A stretch of 64,000 nt of DNA from an uncultured Desulfuromonas sp. (GCF_963678835.1 NZ_OY787470.1:496001-560000); one strand, 5' to 3'; positions 34,053-42,231 are shown, counted from the stretch's first letter. The notes: generated by a model not told the origin, from the sequence alone. Numbers and translations: made by a program.

Positions 34053-34777
34053 AAAAGGGGAAAGGCTACTTTTTCATCTTCTTTGGTCTCCCTTTTGCTC
34101 TTATTGTCGATTCAAGTCCAAATTTCTCGCACATCTTCTGCCGCCATTCCATGCTTCCGAACGGGGCCTGTCGGGTTATGCTCTCAGCAAACGTCTGCTG
34201 TTCCTTTTCCGACATCTCCGCATTAACGAATTCCTCCCAGTTTCCCGCGAAAGGCAGCGGCAATTCAGAGACGATTCTCTTGTCCGTCTCTCCCAATCTT
34301 TCAGCATGGGATGACCATGCCCATTCTATTGCACGACTGACCATCCCAGCAGTGACGGGATTTCGTTCAACATATCGAGTAACGGCCTGCAAATGCTCAT
34401 CATCCTGAACCAGAAAGCTTTTATACCGCCCCTGCCAGATATGGCCACTACTGTTGTGATGTCGATGATATCTTCTTACGTGGCTGGTCATCAGCCACTG
34501 CATAGCCCGACTCAGGTCGTCACCGTTCTCAGGGCACAGCAGCAGGTGAAAATGATTCGTCATCAAACACCAAGCGTAAATTTTAATAGAATATCGCTCT
34601 TTTGCTTCCACCAATAGATTCAAAAATGCTTGGAAGTCCCCATCCTTATGAAAAACATTCTGACGACCGTTGCCCCGGTTTAACACATGGTAACAATGAC
34701 CATCAGCAAGCCCCCTCGCTAATCGTGGCATTCAATTCTCTTTCTTCATATTTATATAAAGTAGCCTGTCCCCTTTT
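34053..34777 (-). mobile_element. RAYT element with inverted REP-like ends
   Basis: AAAAGGGGAAAGGCTACTTT (34053-34072) and AAAGTAGCCTGTCCCCTTTT (34758-34777) are inverted repeats agreeing at 19 of 20 positions. They bracket the transposase gene. The left one contains the gene's stop codon. Confidence 0.8.
34066..34731 (-). CDS. REP-associated tyrosine transposase (RAYT, Y1 type)
   Basis: 221 aa, IS200/IS605-related Y1 transposase domain. HUH motif: NHFHLLL; catalytic Tyr probably in QAVTRYVERNP. The N-terminal MPRLARGLADGHCYHVLNRGN and the segment GHIWQGRYKSFLVQDDEHL are typical of RAYTs. By family it nicks single-stranded DNA and is credited with spreading REP palindromes. It sits where group II intron 2 breaks off. 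It is not a cassette gene: no attC of its own. Confidence 0.9.
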   Translation of the reverse strand: MPRLARGLADGHCYHVLNRGNGRQNVFHKDGDFQAFLNLLVEAKERYSIKIYAWCLMTNHFHLLLCPENGDDLSRAMQWLMTSHVRRYHRHHNSSGHIWQGRYKSFLVQDDEHLQAVTRYVERNPVTAGMVSRAIEWAWSSHAERLGETDKRIVSELPLPFAGNWEEFVNAEMSEKEQQTFAESITRQAPFGSMEWRQKMCEKFGLESTIRAKGRPKKMKK

Positions 34778-34782
34778 CTCTT

Positions 34783-34838
34783 TTGACCTATCAAAACCAA
34801 TCCGATATATTTTCTTTATCTCTATTACGGACGGGCTT
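34783..34838. repeat. Start of a lost cassette, duplicated at 28347-28403
   Basis: Directly follows the attC at 34839 (on the minus strand) and matches the left copy with about one mismatch outside the attC. Truncated by the RAYT element. Confidence 0.6.
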
Positions 34839-34899
34839 GTCCAACCACAGGATAAGATCGCGGCTCGTTCCTCGCGCTATCTATCCTTATTCGTTATAC
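34839..34899 (-). repeat. attC site of the HNH cassette
   Basis: Cassette orientation: GTATAAC ... GTTGGAC, 61 bp, with the same inner arms as 28404-28464. Its first box contains the stop codon of the frame-restored HNH gene. Confidence 0.8.
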
Positions 34900-34943
34900 G
34901 GCAGCTTCCTTACGCAACAATGCGCGAAGTGCCGATGTGGACA

Positions 34944-35525
34944 TTACACCCTTTTGCCGGTGTAGCATTCTGTGGCAGTTGAGCAGACTAAAGAAAGGTC
35001 ACTGACCTTCGTTTTTGATTTGCCATTGAGCGTGGCGATTGGCACGGTGTGATGTGCCTCGATGAAACCCGAGCCCAACTTACCGTACGCCCGAGCAAAG
35101 TCGAAGCCGCATACGTCACACGAGAGCTCGCCGGACTCTGCCAAGCGCTTGGCTTTTGCTTTGTTGGCAATACGCGAGTCTCGCTCACGCGCACGATGCA
35201 TTTTGTATTGCAGCGCGCCTTCGTTGAAGGCTGACTCGTCGTCTTCGACCTGAAGCTTGTCGAGCGCCTCCTTTCGCCGGTCGATTACCGTATGGCCTCG
35301 TGACCTTAAATAATCTCGCGCACGAACCGCATTGAACTCCTCCGAGGGCAGTTCCTTGCCGAAAGCAAACTTTGCAGCAAGAGAGATGACGTACTTGGGA
35401 GGATAGCGTTTACCGGCATGCACGTAGTCATAGTGCACGGACTTGCGCGCTGGGGGAACACCATCGCTTTGAATCTCGGCCACGGCGCGCGCCAAATGCT
35501 GCTTTTCGATGCCGTCTGGAATCAT
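34944..35525 (-). CDS. Integron cassette: HNH endonuclease, frameshifted at its 3' end
   Basis: 193 aa as read. N-terminal helical region (residues 1-75; RKSVHYDYVHAGKRYPPKYVISLA), then an HNH domain: CDVCGFDF, GFIEAHHTVPIA, VSDLSLVC. The last zinc/catalytic segment is lost in this frame. In the next frame, after one missing base near 34980, it reads NCHRMLHRQKGV and stops at 34894 inside attC. The gene was therefore 34894-35525. The protein type is common in restriction-like cassette genes. Whether the product is active depends on the frameshift being real. Confidence 0.82.
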   Translation of the reverse strand: MIPDGIEKQHLARAVAEIQSDGVPPARKSVHYDYVHAGKRYPPKYVISLAAKFAFGKELPSEEFNAVRARDYLRSRGHTVIDRRKEALDKLQVEDDESAFNEGALQYKMHRARERDSRIANKAKAKRLAESGELSCDVCGFDFARAYGKLGSGFIEAHHTVPIATLNGKSKTKVSDLSLVCSTATECYTGKRV

Positions 35526-35540
35526 TACGCTGCCCCTGCC

Positions 35541-35598
35541 GTATAACGTCCAAAATCAGCTGGCGTGTTAACGCTCAGCTGAATTTTGATTGTTATGA
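35541..35598 (-). repeat. attC site
   Basis: Cassette orientation: TCATAAC ... GTTATAC, 58 bp. Strong arms AATCAAAATTCAGCTG / CAGCTGATTTTGG with one extrahelical base. Confidence 0.85.
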
Positions 35599-35948
35599 TT
35601 AAGTTCTATATGAGCCCATTTTAAAGGTTGATCATCATTTTCATTATTAAGAATACATTCAAAAATGATGTTCTCAAATTCGTGTGGTCCATTAAATACC
35701 CAGTTTAAGTTGCCAGAAGACCACAATTTATTAGATAGTTTCAAAACCTCGTAAACCAGCTTTTCTTCTGTTTTATTTCGTGCCTCTATATAAAACCTTG
35801 CCTGAAATTGATTTTCGATTTTGTAGTATTTTTCAATTTTCAGGTTTATTAATTCATATCCGATTTCACTTTTAAATCGATTCAAAAATTTCTCGAATTT
35901 TTGTTTTTGCTTAACCTGATAATTTATCTTAAATCCAATAGTATTCAT
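35568..35948 (-). CDS. Integron cassette protein, unknown function
   Basis: 126 aa from ATG at 35948 (MNTIGFKINYQVKQK); the longer reading to 35972 begins inside attC and is rejected. Rich in Lys, Asn and Glu, AT-rich DNA. Predicted soluble alpha/beta: KQKFEKFLNRFKSEIGYELINLKIEKYYKIEN, then WAHIELNHNNQ. The C-terminal SAER is encoded in attC. No family recognised. Confidence 0.7.
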   Translation of the reverse strand: MNTIGFKINYQVKQKQKFEKFLNRFKSEIGYELINLKIEKYYKIENQFQARFYIEARNKTEEKLVYEVLKLSNKLWSSGNLNWVFNGPHEFENIIFECILNNENDDQPLKWAHIELNHNNQNSAER

Positions 35949-35958
35949 AAATTCATGA

Positions 35959-36014
35959 TCATAACGCCTCAATCAGCCGACGCGTTAGCGGTCGGCTGTA
36001 TTGATTTGTTAGCA
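35959..36014 (-). repeat. attC site
   Basis: Cassette orientation: TGCTAAC ... GTTATGA, 56 bp. Arms AATCAATACAGCCGAC / GTCGGCTGATTGA, one extrahelical base, loop CGCTAACGC. The clearest attC in the array. Confidence 0.9.
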
Positions 36015-36628
36015 GTTTCTAGCGCACTGATTGATCGAATAAGTTCTTTACCTTTTGTGGTGCAAAACCACTTACCTGAAACCCTCTCAATAAGCCCCAG
36101 CTCGTTAAGAAAGACATGATGGAAAGATTTTGGATCGCTTAATATCCCTAATGTATAAGCTGAAGCAAGTGTTCTAAGGATCAACTTAGCAGTGGAAGAC
36201 TCTTCAGCGTAAAGTTGGGAAAGAACCACTAAATCAGGGGATGTTAGTCGAGAAAGAGTCCGGACTATTTCAGGATGAACGCTACCTTCGGACAGTTCAC
36301 GAGCAGTTAAGTTTGACCAGAGATCTCTAACCGAGTCATCACTTTGACTCTCTGTATTTTCAAGAACTGTGTATAAAACCTGTGGTTTGACTACTACATT
36401 ACTAAATTCCGGCCCTTGCAGGCTTTTTACTTTAGCTACTGCCTCTTTGATTGTTTGCTCAGCATAAATCTTTTGCACTTCATTTAAGGTAGAAAATTTC
36501 TGCTCTATCAGCTTTGCAATGCCTGTTGTCGTGGCCGTTACTGGTGAAACTATGCTTTTAATAATATCTGTGCCTGCCGTCCATACATCTTTCGGTATAT
36601 TCTTAATGATATCTACTTTGTCAGACAT
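35969..36628 (-). CDS. Integron cassette: Abi-alpha-like (DUF4393) protein
   Basis: 219 aa. Helical N-terminus (residues 1-45), then a region resembling DUF4393/Abi_alpha proteins: SDDSVRDLWSNLTARELSEG, VHPEIVRTLSRLTSPDLVVLSQL, and a winged-helix-like C-terminus (LNELGLIERVSGKWFCTTKGKELI). The last residues (SIQPTANASAD) are read from attC, as seen in many cassette proteins. By family name it is linked to abortive phage infection; function here is inferred. RBS AGAAGGAG lies just after the attC core. Confidence 0.72.
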   Translation of the reverse strand: MSDKVDIIKNIPKDVWTAGTDIIKSIVSPVTATTTGIAKLIEQKFSTLNEVQKIYAEQTIKEAVAKVKSLQGPEFSNVVVKPQVLYTVLENTESQSDDSVRDLWSNLTARELSEGSVHPEIVRTLSRLTSPDLVVLSQLYAEESSTAKLILRTLASAYTLGILSDPKSFHHVFLNELGLIERVSGKWFCTTKGKELIRSISALETANKSIQPTANASAD

Positions 36629-36646
36629 GCCCCGATCTCCTTCTAC

Positions 36647-36709
36647 TACTAACGCTGCTTTTCAGCGGGCGCGCGCTTTTTGCGCTCCGCTGCAAAAGCG
36701 TTGTTATAC
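36647..36709 (-). repeat. attC site
   Basis: Cassette orientation: GTATAAC ... GTTAGTA, 63 bp. Arms AACGCTTTTGCAGCGG / CCGCTGAAAAGCAGCGTT. Confidence 0.85.
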
Positions 36710-36711
36710 TT

Positions 36712-38244
36712 TCATTTATAAATATCGTATTCCATAGTTGCATACATAGGCATGGTTTTTTCTGGGTCACTTGTATTGCGTATACCAATCAAGAAATACA
36801 TAATCGCAGCCTTTACGATAACAAACAAATCATGAATACCAGAGATTAAATAATCTTCTGTAACTTCAAAATTAGAATACTTTTCATCGAACCCAATGTC
36901 GATGTTTATATTTAAAAAAGAATGAGTTATTCTATTTCTAATCCTGTTTAGATGGTAATATGGCCCTCCACTTTTCATGTCTATTGCGAGACTATAAAGA
37001 GCTAATAGCTGGAAATTCCTCTTTTCTTTAACCAGATTTTTAAAATCATCCTTGGTAAACCAGTCAAAATATATTTCGATTTTATTTTGATCTATTTCTT
37101 CATCTGAAAAATAAAATTTTGTGATATTCGCTATCTTGTCCAAACAGTTATAAAGAGCTGCAAAAACTGATTTCAGAATCCCATATTTTAAAGAGTGCTG
37201 AGTATAGTCCAGTGTGCATATGTATTTCACACGACTATCTATTTTTTTATGCTTGAGATTCAGAGATTGAAAAAAATTGTACCTTGCCGTTGTGAAATCC
37301 TCCAGCAACTGATTGAATGTCTGGAAACAGAAATATGTTTTCTTAGACATTATTTGGGTTTTTTCAAACCTCTCTTCATTTATTTTTTCAATTAAGTTTG
37401 GAAAAAAATTATCACACAAACTATCTTTGTCATAATAGTATCCGAAGTCGTAATTGAGAAAAAGATTGTTTGATAATATGAATTTTTGGTATTTTGAAAT
37501 ACTTTTAGGTGGATTTATTTCAACTGGTGAATACTCGATACTTTCAAAAATCGACTCAATTTGTTCCTTTTTATGCTCATAATATTCAAATGAGGACCGG
37601 CCGCCTATTTCTAACAGTGAATTATCTGCCAAGGCTTTAAGCAACAAATTATACGAAATATTGATAAGATGCAGTGATTGCTGTGGGGCAAGCCTTGTAT
37701 AATACTCAAGAGAAACAGCTTTTCCACCATAGGCCATCCCAAAATCTGGGCTTACTGTTATTACTTGATCAAATGCATTTATCGCTTCATAGTTTCTGCC
37801 ATACCGTTCATAAATGATGGCTAAATTCGTTCTTGCCCGCTCAAAATGACCATATCGATCTTTCTTAACCTTTAGAAAATATTTTCCTGATTCACGGTAA
37901 GTTTTTAAATCAACCAGACTTTCGAAGTCGTCAACTGCTGACAATTCTAAAGAGGCCTTCGAGAACAGTGTATTTCCAAAATCATAATAAAATTTGTTTT
38001 GATCTAAGGATTCTTTTTTATCTCGAAGTCTTTTTAATGCATGATTGAGAATTGGGATTGATTTTTGATCTGAGCCTATATTTGATATTAAACCTTCAAA
38101 TGAAAGGAAATGAGAATCACTGTCTTTATATTTTGTATCAAGCTCTCCAATCCGCCTAAAGATCTCTTCATCTGATAATTTGCTTTTTTGCGACAGCTCG
38201 GAAAGCAAAAGATAATCTTTATTGAGTTCATCAATCTTCATCAT
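36712..38244 (-). CDS. Integron cassette: TPR protein with C-terminal HEPN-like domain
   Basis: 510 aa, very AT-rich. The N-terminal half has TPR-like helices (RARTNLAIIYERYGRNYEAINAFDQVITVSPDFGMAYGGKAVSLEY, about residues 135-180). The C-terminal half has HEPN character: YCLDKI-type helices (ALYNCLDKIANITKFYF) and NRIRNRITHSF, which gives the Rx4H motif of HEPN ribonucleases (R-N-R-I-T-H). It resembles the LA2681-like HEPN group. HEPN proteins are typically RNA-cutting effectors in toxin and antiviral systems, so a defence role is inferred. At 1.5 kb it is an unusually long cassette gene. Start near MMKIDEL. Confidence 0.78.
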   Translation of the reverse strand: MMKIDELNKDYLLLSELSQKSKLSDEEIFRRIGELDTKYKDSDSHFLSFEGLISNIGSDQKSIPILNHALKRLRDKKESLDQNKFYYDFGNTLFSKASLELSAVDDFESLVDLKTYRESGKYFLKVKKDRYGHFERARTNLAIIYERYGRNYEAINAFDQVITVSPDFGMAYGGKAVSLEYYTRLAPQQSLHLINISYNLLLKALADNSLLEIGGRSSFEYYEHKKEQIESIFESIEYSPVEINPPKSISKYQKFILSNNLFLNYDFGYYYDKDSLCDNFFPNLIEKINEERFEKTQIMSKKTYFCFQTFNQLLEDFTTARYNFFQSLNLKHKKIDSRVKYICTLDYTQHSLKYGILKSVFAALYNCLDKIANITKFYFSDEEIDQNKIEIYFDWFTKDDFKNLVKEKRNFQLLALYSLAIDMKSGGPYYHLNRIRNRITHSFLNINIDIGFDEKYSNFEVTEDYLISGIHDLFVIVKAAIMYFLIGIRNTSDPEKTMPMYATMEYDIYK

Positions 38245-38254
38245 TTCTTCTCAA

Positions 38255-38359
38255 GTATAACGTTGTGCTCACCGGCGGCGACGAGACGGCCCGGCCTCGT
38301 AGAAACCTAAACGGGAACCGCCACTGTCTGACCCGTCCGAGTGCAGTGCATGGTTAAGA
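38255..38359 (-). repeat. attC site of the first cassette
   Basis: Cassette orientation: TCTTAAC ... GTTATAC, 105 bp, long type with a GC-rich centre (GCGGTTCCCG; CGTCGCCGCCGG). The stop codon of the first cassette gene overlaps its first box. Confidence 0.75.
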
Positions 38360-38845
38360 TCTCGCTCCGTCTTGGGGAAAGAGTTGCACCAAAAATCGCC
38401 TGTCGATGACTTCCTGTGTATTGAACCCGAGAGTATAGGCTATGTACCCCAGGACCAACCCTCCCATTGCCGAAGCGATCATGGTCAAAGCGGAAACGGC
38501 TGGCGAAATGATACTGGCCAGGAAAAACCCTAGAAAAGCAAGAGCTGTCGCAAAAACGAAAACCACCCCCAGGTTGCAGGCCATAGTGACCACAATTATT
38601 GACCCGTCACCAGACTCAGATATCTTCCCTTGTATCTGAGGAAGAAATGAGTTGAGGTAATACACATTTCGCACAAAGCTGAAGCCCTCGATGGATAAGA
38701 AACCCACGAAATGCTTACGACCATCCGAAAATGGATTTGGCCAAAACGCCCGTTTGGCTTGTACCACCTGGGACAAAATATCCAATACCTCGGCGGTACT
38801 CAGATGAGACTCAATCAAAAACTTGTGGTGTGGGAGAAATCTCAT
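38354..38845 (-). CDS. Integron cassette membrane protein, unknown function (first cassette)
   Basis: 163 aa. Soluble N-terminal ~85 residues (HLSTAEVLDILSQVVQAKRAFWPNPFSDGRKHFVGF), then two membrane helices (about 84-110 and 116-138: IIVVTMACNLGVVFVFATALAFLGFFLAS; SALTMIASAMGGLVLGYIAYTL) and a short tail. Nearest to attI, so probably the best expressed and most recently captured cassette. Its GC content is closer to the core genes than that of the other cassettes. No family recognised. Confidence 0.75.
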   Translation of the reverse strand: MRFLPHHKFLIESHLSTAEVLDILSQVVQAKRAFWPNPFSDGRKHFVGFLSIEGFSFVRNVYYLNSFLPQIQGKISESGDGSIIVVTMACNLGVVFVFATALAFLGFFLASIISPAVSALTMIASAMGGLVLGYIAYTLGFNTQEVIDRRFLVQLFPQDGARS

Positions 38846-38858
38846 CTGATCGCCTGAA

Positions 38859-38983
38859 TCTTAACAGTGTATTAGGCAGAAATGTTTCTGCCTATCACCA
38901 TATTGACAGATTCTGCCTAGTATTTTAAGGTAGATTTTAAATTTAGCTAATAATACACAGCACATTTTATTTGAGCAAGAAAA
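38859..38983. promoter_or_regulatory. attI / integrase promoter region with palindrome
   Basis: The cassette junction core is TCTTAAC at 38859-38865 (GTTAAGA in cassette direction). Next comes the perfect palindrome AGGCAGAAATGTTTCTGCCT (38875-38894) and a third half-site TTCTGCCTAG (38911-38920). A TTGACA (38903-38908) could drive intI. No attI consensus exists across integrons, so the exact attI is inferred from position. Confidence 0.65.
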
Positions 38984-40384
38984 ATGGACAATCAATCGCG
39001 TCGCATTGAAAAATTTTGGGATCGCTATATCGCCCTTGTTCACGGGGAAAACGTTAGGCCTCCAGCTGATCGTTGGTATGTAGTACGTGTAGAGGCATAC
39101 ATAAACGCGCATCCAGAGAAAAAGCTGAAAGAGCATAGCAAGCAAGATGTTGAGGATTGGTTTGAGATGCTAGGCAGAAAAAAGAGCCTGAATGATTGGC
39201 AATTCAGACAAACCGTCCATGCTATACAGATTTTGTTTGAATGCTTGATCAAGGCGGATTGGGTACGCCAAGTTGATTGGCAGCACTGGAAAGAGGCTGC
39301 ATGTGATTTACCAAAAGATCATGTGACGGTGGGGCGTTCTTACCAACCGGTGGCAATGCTTGAGGATATGAATCGAAACGAAAACAAAGGCCACGCCATT
39401 GTTGAAAATGAGCAGTGCAACCATGATGAGATCATTAATGCGTTAATCAAGACGTTACGCCTTGGACATTATGCCTATCGCACGGAGCAAAGCTATGTGG
39501 CTTGGGTTAAGCGTTTTCTTGCTTACCGAGGCCAGGCGGACCCCCGTCAACTCGGTGCACAGGATGTCGCTTCATTCCTCGAATATCTCGCTTTGAGGCG
39601 GCATGTCTCCAGCAGTACTCAGAATCAGGCATTAAATGCTTTGGTCTTTTTCTTCGATAACGTGTTGCAACAGCCTCTGGGTGATCTTGGTTCTTTTATT
39701 CGTGCCAAACGGCCGAAGCGTTTGCCTGTTGTGCTCTCCCGTAGTGAAGTACATAAGCTACTTTGTGCCATGGATGGTGTTTTCGGGGTAATGGGGCAAT
39801 TGATGTACGGTACGGGGATGCGGTTAATGGAAGCGGTTCGCCTGCGTGTGCAGGAAATTGATTTTGATTACAGGCAAATCACGGTGCGTAATGCTAAAGG
39901 GAATAAGGATCGCGTTGTTCCTTTGCCGGAAACCCTTATAAAGCCATTGCAGGAGCATTTAGAACATATTCGCACTGTCCACAACAAAGACCTAGCTGCC
40001 GGGTATGGACGTGTTTATCTGCCGGAAGGATTGATGCGGAAGTATCCCAATGCAGCGGCTCAGTGGCCGTGGCAGTATGTTTTTCCCAGTTCTCGATTGT
40101 CGGTTGACCCACGATCCGGAGAGATGAGAAGGCATCATTTGCATGAAAATGGATTGCAGAAGATGATCAAAACAAAAGCTGCGCAGGTTGGGATTACCAA
40201 GCGGGTCAACAGCCACGCGTTACGCCATTCTTTTGCGACTCACTTGTTGGAGGCTGGCTATGATATTCGTACGGTACAGGAGTTGCTCGGCCATGCGGAT
40301 GTGTCAACAACGATGATCTATACACATGTCTTGAATAAACCGGGGTTGGGAGTGCGTAGCCCGCTGGATTTTGGACCGGGATAA
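38984..40384 (+). CDS. intI: Integron integrase (IntI-type tyrosine recombinase)
   Basis: 466 aa. Core-binding domain [30 protein letters not shown] from about residue 150. Catalytic residues: Arg in [12 protein letters not shown], Lys in AKGNKDR, H-x-x-R in HALRHSF, His in LLGHAD, Tyr in MIYTH. The IntI-specific insertion ([20 protein letters not shown]) and the typical end [14 protein letters not shown] make this an integron integrase rather than XerC/D. About 120-130 N-terminal residues exceed the ~337 aa of class 1 IntI and look like a second SAM-like domain ([20 protein letters not shown]). It should recombine attI with attC hairpins. Divergent from the cassettes, as expected. Confidence 0.95.
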   Translation: MDNQSRRIEKFWDRYIALVHGENVRPPADRWYVVRVEAYINAHPEKKLKEHSKQDVEDWFEMLGRKKSLNDWQFRQTVHAIQILFECLIKADWVRQVDWQHWKEAACDLPKDHVTVGRSYQPVAMLEDMNRNENKGHAIVENEQCNHDEIINALIKTLRLGHYAYRTEQSYVAWVKRFLAYRGQADPRQLGAQDVASFLEYLALRRHVSSSTQNQALNALVFFFDNVLQQPLGDLGSFIRAKRPKRLPVVLSRSEVHKLLCAMDGVFGVMGQLMYGTGMRLMEAVRLRVQEIDFDYRQITVRNAKGNKDRVVPLPETLIKPLQEHLEHIRTVHNKDLAAGYGRVYLPEGLMRKYPNAAAQWPWQYVFPSSRLSVDPRSGEMRRHHLHENGLQKMIKTKAAQVGITKRVNSHALRHSFATHLLEAGYDIRTVQELLGHADVSTTMIYTHVLNKPGLGVRSPLDFGPG

Positions 40385-40403
40385 ATGATTTGAAGTGGTA
40401 GAG

Positions 40404-40448
40404 AAACAGGAACGGCCCGCAGAATTACTCTGTGGGCCGTTCCTGTTT
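40404..40448. terminator. Bidirectional terminator between intI and gap
   Basis: AAACAGGAACGGCCCGCAGA and its near-perfect complement with a 6-nt loop, A/T ends on both sides. It serves both convergent genes and marks the boundary between integron and core genes. Confidence 0.88.
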
Positions 40449-40466
40449 ACTTGATTGTCGTTGTGA

Positions 40467-41912
40467 TTAACGCGGCAGAGTAGGCAGGTTGAGGCCGACA
40501 ATCTCCTTGAGCAGGCCAACGACCTGACAGCTGTAACCGTATTCGTTGTCGTACCAGACATAGAGCACACAGCGATCACCGTCGACGATGGTGGCCAGGG
40601 AGTCAACCACACCGGCGTACTGCGAACCGACAAAGTCGGAAGAGACGACTTCGGGCGAGTTGGTGTAGTCGATCTGATCCTGCAGCGGTGAGTCGAGGGA
40701 CACGTCGCGCAGGTGAGTGTTGAGTTCTTCAACCGTGGTCCCTTTTTTCAGGGTCAGGTTGAGGATCGCCATGGACACGTTGGGGGTCGGCACGCGGATA
40801 GCGTTGCCGGTCAGTTTGCCGGCCAGTTCGGGCAGGGCCTTGGCCACGGCTTTGGCCGCGCCGGTTTCGGTGAGAACCATGTTCAACGGGGCACCACGAC
40901 CACGACGGGGCTTGTTGTGATAGTTGTCGATGAGGTTCTGGTCGTTGGTGTAGGAGTGGCAGGTCTCTACGTGACCACTGATAATGCCGAATTTGTCTTC
41001 AACCGCTTTGAGCACCGGAACAATCGCGTTGGTGGTGCAGCTGGCTGCGGAGAAGATCTCTTTTTCCTGGGCGATCAGCTCGTTGTTGACACCAAACACG
41101 ATATTGGGAATGTCGCCTTTGCCGGGGGCGGTGAGAATCACTTTGGAAACGCCTTTGGCTTTGAGATGACGACCGAGACCTTCACGGTCACGCCATTTAC
41201 CGGTGTTATCGATGACGATGGCGTTGTTGATGCCGTACTCGGTGTAATCGATGTTTTCCGGAGCATCGGAGTAGATAATCTTGATCATGTTGCCGTTGGC
41301 GATGATGGCATTTTGCTCTTCATCGACCTTGATCACGCCCTGGAAACGGCCGTGAACGGAATCACGACGCAGCAGGCTGGCGCGTTTGCACAGATCGTCT
41401 TCGCTGCCTTTGCGAACAACGGCAGCACGAACACGCAGTTTGTTGCCACCGCCGGTTTGCTCGATAAGGATGCGCGCCAGCAGACGGCCGATGCGGCCAA
41501 AGCCGTACAGTACAACATCACGCGGCTCGTCGAGAACTGTGGCAGTGCCGGTGTTGATCTCGGCCAGCTCTTTGGCAACAAAGTCCGCAACACTCAGGCC
41601 GTTGTCCTGTTGCTCGAAACGATGGGTGAGTTTACCTATATCAACCTTGCCGGGGGCCAGTTCGAGGTTGTTAACGGCTTCAAGGATGGGAAAGCTGTCG
41701 CGAACGGAAATTTCGCTGTCGAGGATCTGGCGGGCAAAGCGATGAGCGCGCAGGATGCCGACGGGTGTTCTGTTGACCAGGGTGCGGCCATAAATATTGA
41801 TGTTGACGCCCTGATTACGATACAGGCTGCCGATAATCGGTACCATTTTTTCTGCCAAATCGACGCGTTCAGTCCAGTCGTTTAAATACTCTTCCGCCTT
41901 GTTGCTCTCCAT
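40467..41912 (-). CDS. gap: Glyceraldehyde-3-phosphate dehydrogenase, long form
   Basis: 481 aa from ATG at 41912 (RBS AAAGGGG). An N-terminal extension of about 125 residues precedes the Rossmann fold (VVLYGFGRIGRLLARIL). Active-site Cys in SAASCTTNAIVPVLKAVED; catalytic His in VETCHSYTNDQNL. The usual enzyme has ~335 aa; the long form with extension is a known subfamily. It interconverts glyceraldehyde 3-phosphate and 1,3-bisphosphoglycerate with NAD(P). It lies divergent from fba, giving two consecutive glycolysis/gluconeogenesis steps at one locus. Confidence 0.95.
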   Translation of the reverse strand: MESNKAEEYLNDWTERVDLAEKMVPIIGSLYRNQGVNINIYGRTLVNRTPVGILRAHRFARQILDSEISVRDSFPILEAVNNLELAPGKVDIGKLTHRFEQQDNGLSVADFVAKELAEINTGTATVLDEPRDVVLYGFGRIGRLLARILIEQTGGGNKLRVRAAVVRKGSEDDLCKRASLLRRDSVHGRFQGVIKVDEEQNAIIANGNMIKIIYSDAPENIDYTEYGINNAIVIDNTGKWRDREGLGRHLKAKGVSKVILTAPGKGDIPNIVFGVNNELIAQEKEIFSAASCTTNAIVPVLKAVEDKFGIISGHVETCHSYTNDQNLIDNYHNKPRRGRGAPLNMVLTETGAAKAVAKALPELAGKLTGNAIRVPTPNVSMAILNLTLKKGTTVEELNTHLRDVSLDSPLQDQIDYTNSPEVVSSDFVGSQYAGVVDSLATIVDGDRCVLYVWYDNEYGYSCQVVGLLKEIVGLNLPTLPR

Positions 41913-42231
41913 GCCAGCCCCTTTGATGTGAATTTTGAAGTGAATTAACTGGTGGTTTTGCGTCGGTCCAGCCCGGCGCATGTAAGGATATAAACGCGCG
42001 TATCCTAATAGAAATTGGGCGGTTTTTCAACCGTTTTGTCATACGATGTTCTATTTTCGGCTGATTGCGGACATCCGCCGGGAAGCATGGTATGTTTATA
42101 CCTTATGTAGGGCCTGTGCGTGGCGGGTTATAAACGTGAATTGAAATGCGTTTGTGCTGGACTTGATTTACAGGCACTGATAATTAATGTTTCGATATCG
42201 TTATTGTTTTTAACCATCTGGAGGAATTTCT
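41913..42231. other. Divergent gap/fba intergenic region
   Basis: 319 bp without a gene. It must hold both promoters. Candidate -10-like GATAAT about 50 bp before fba; no clear operator is seen. Confidence 0.4.
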
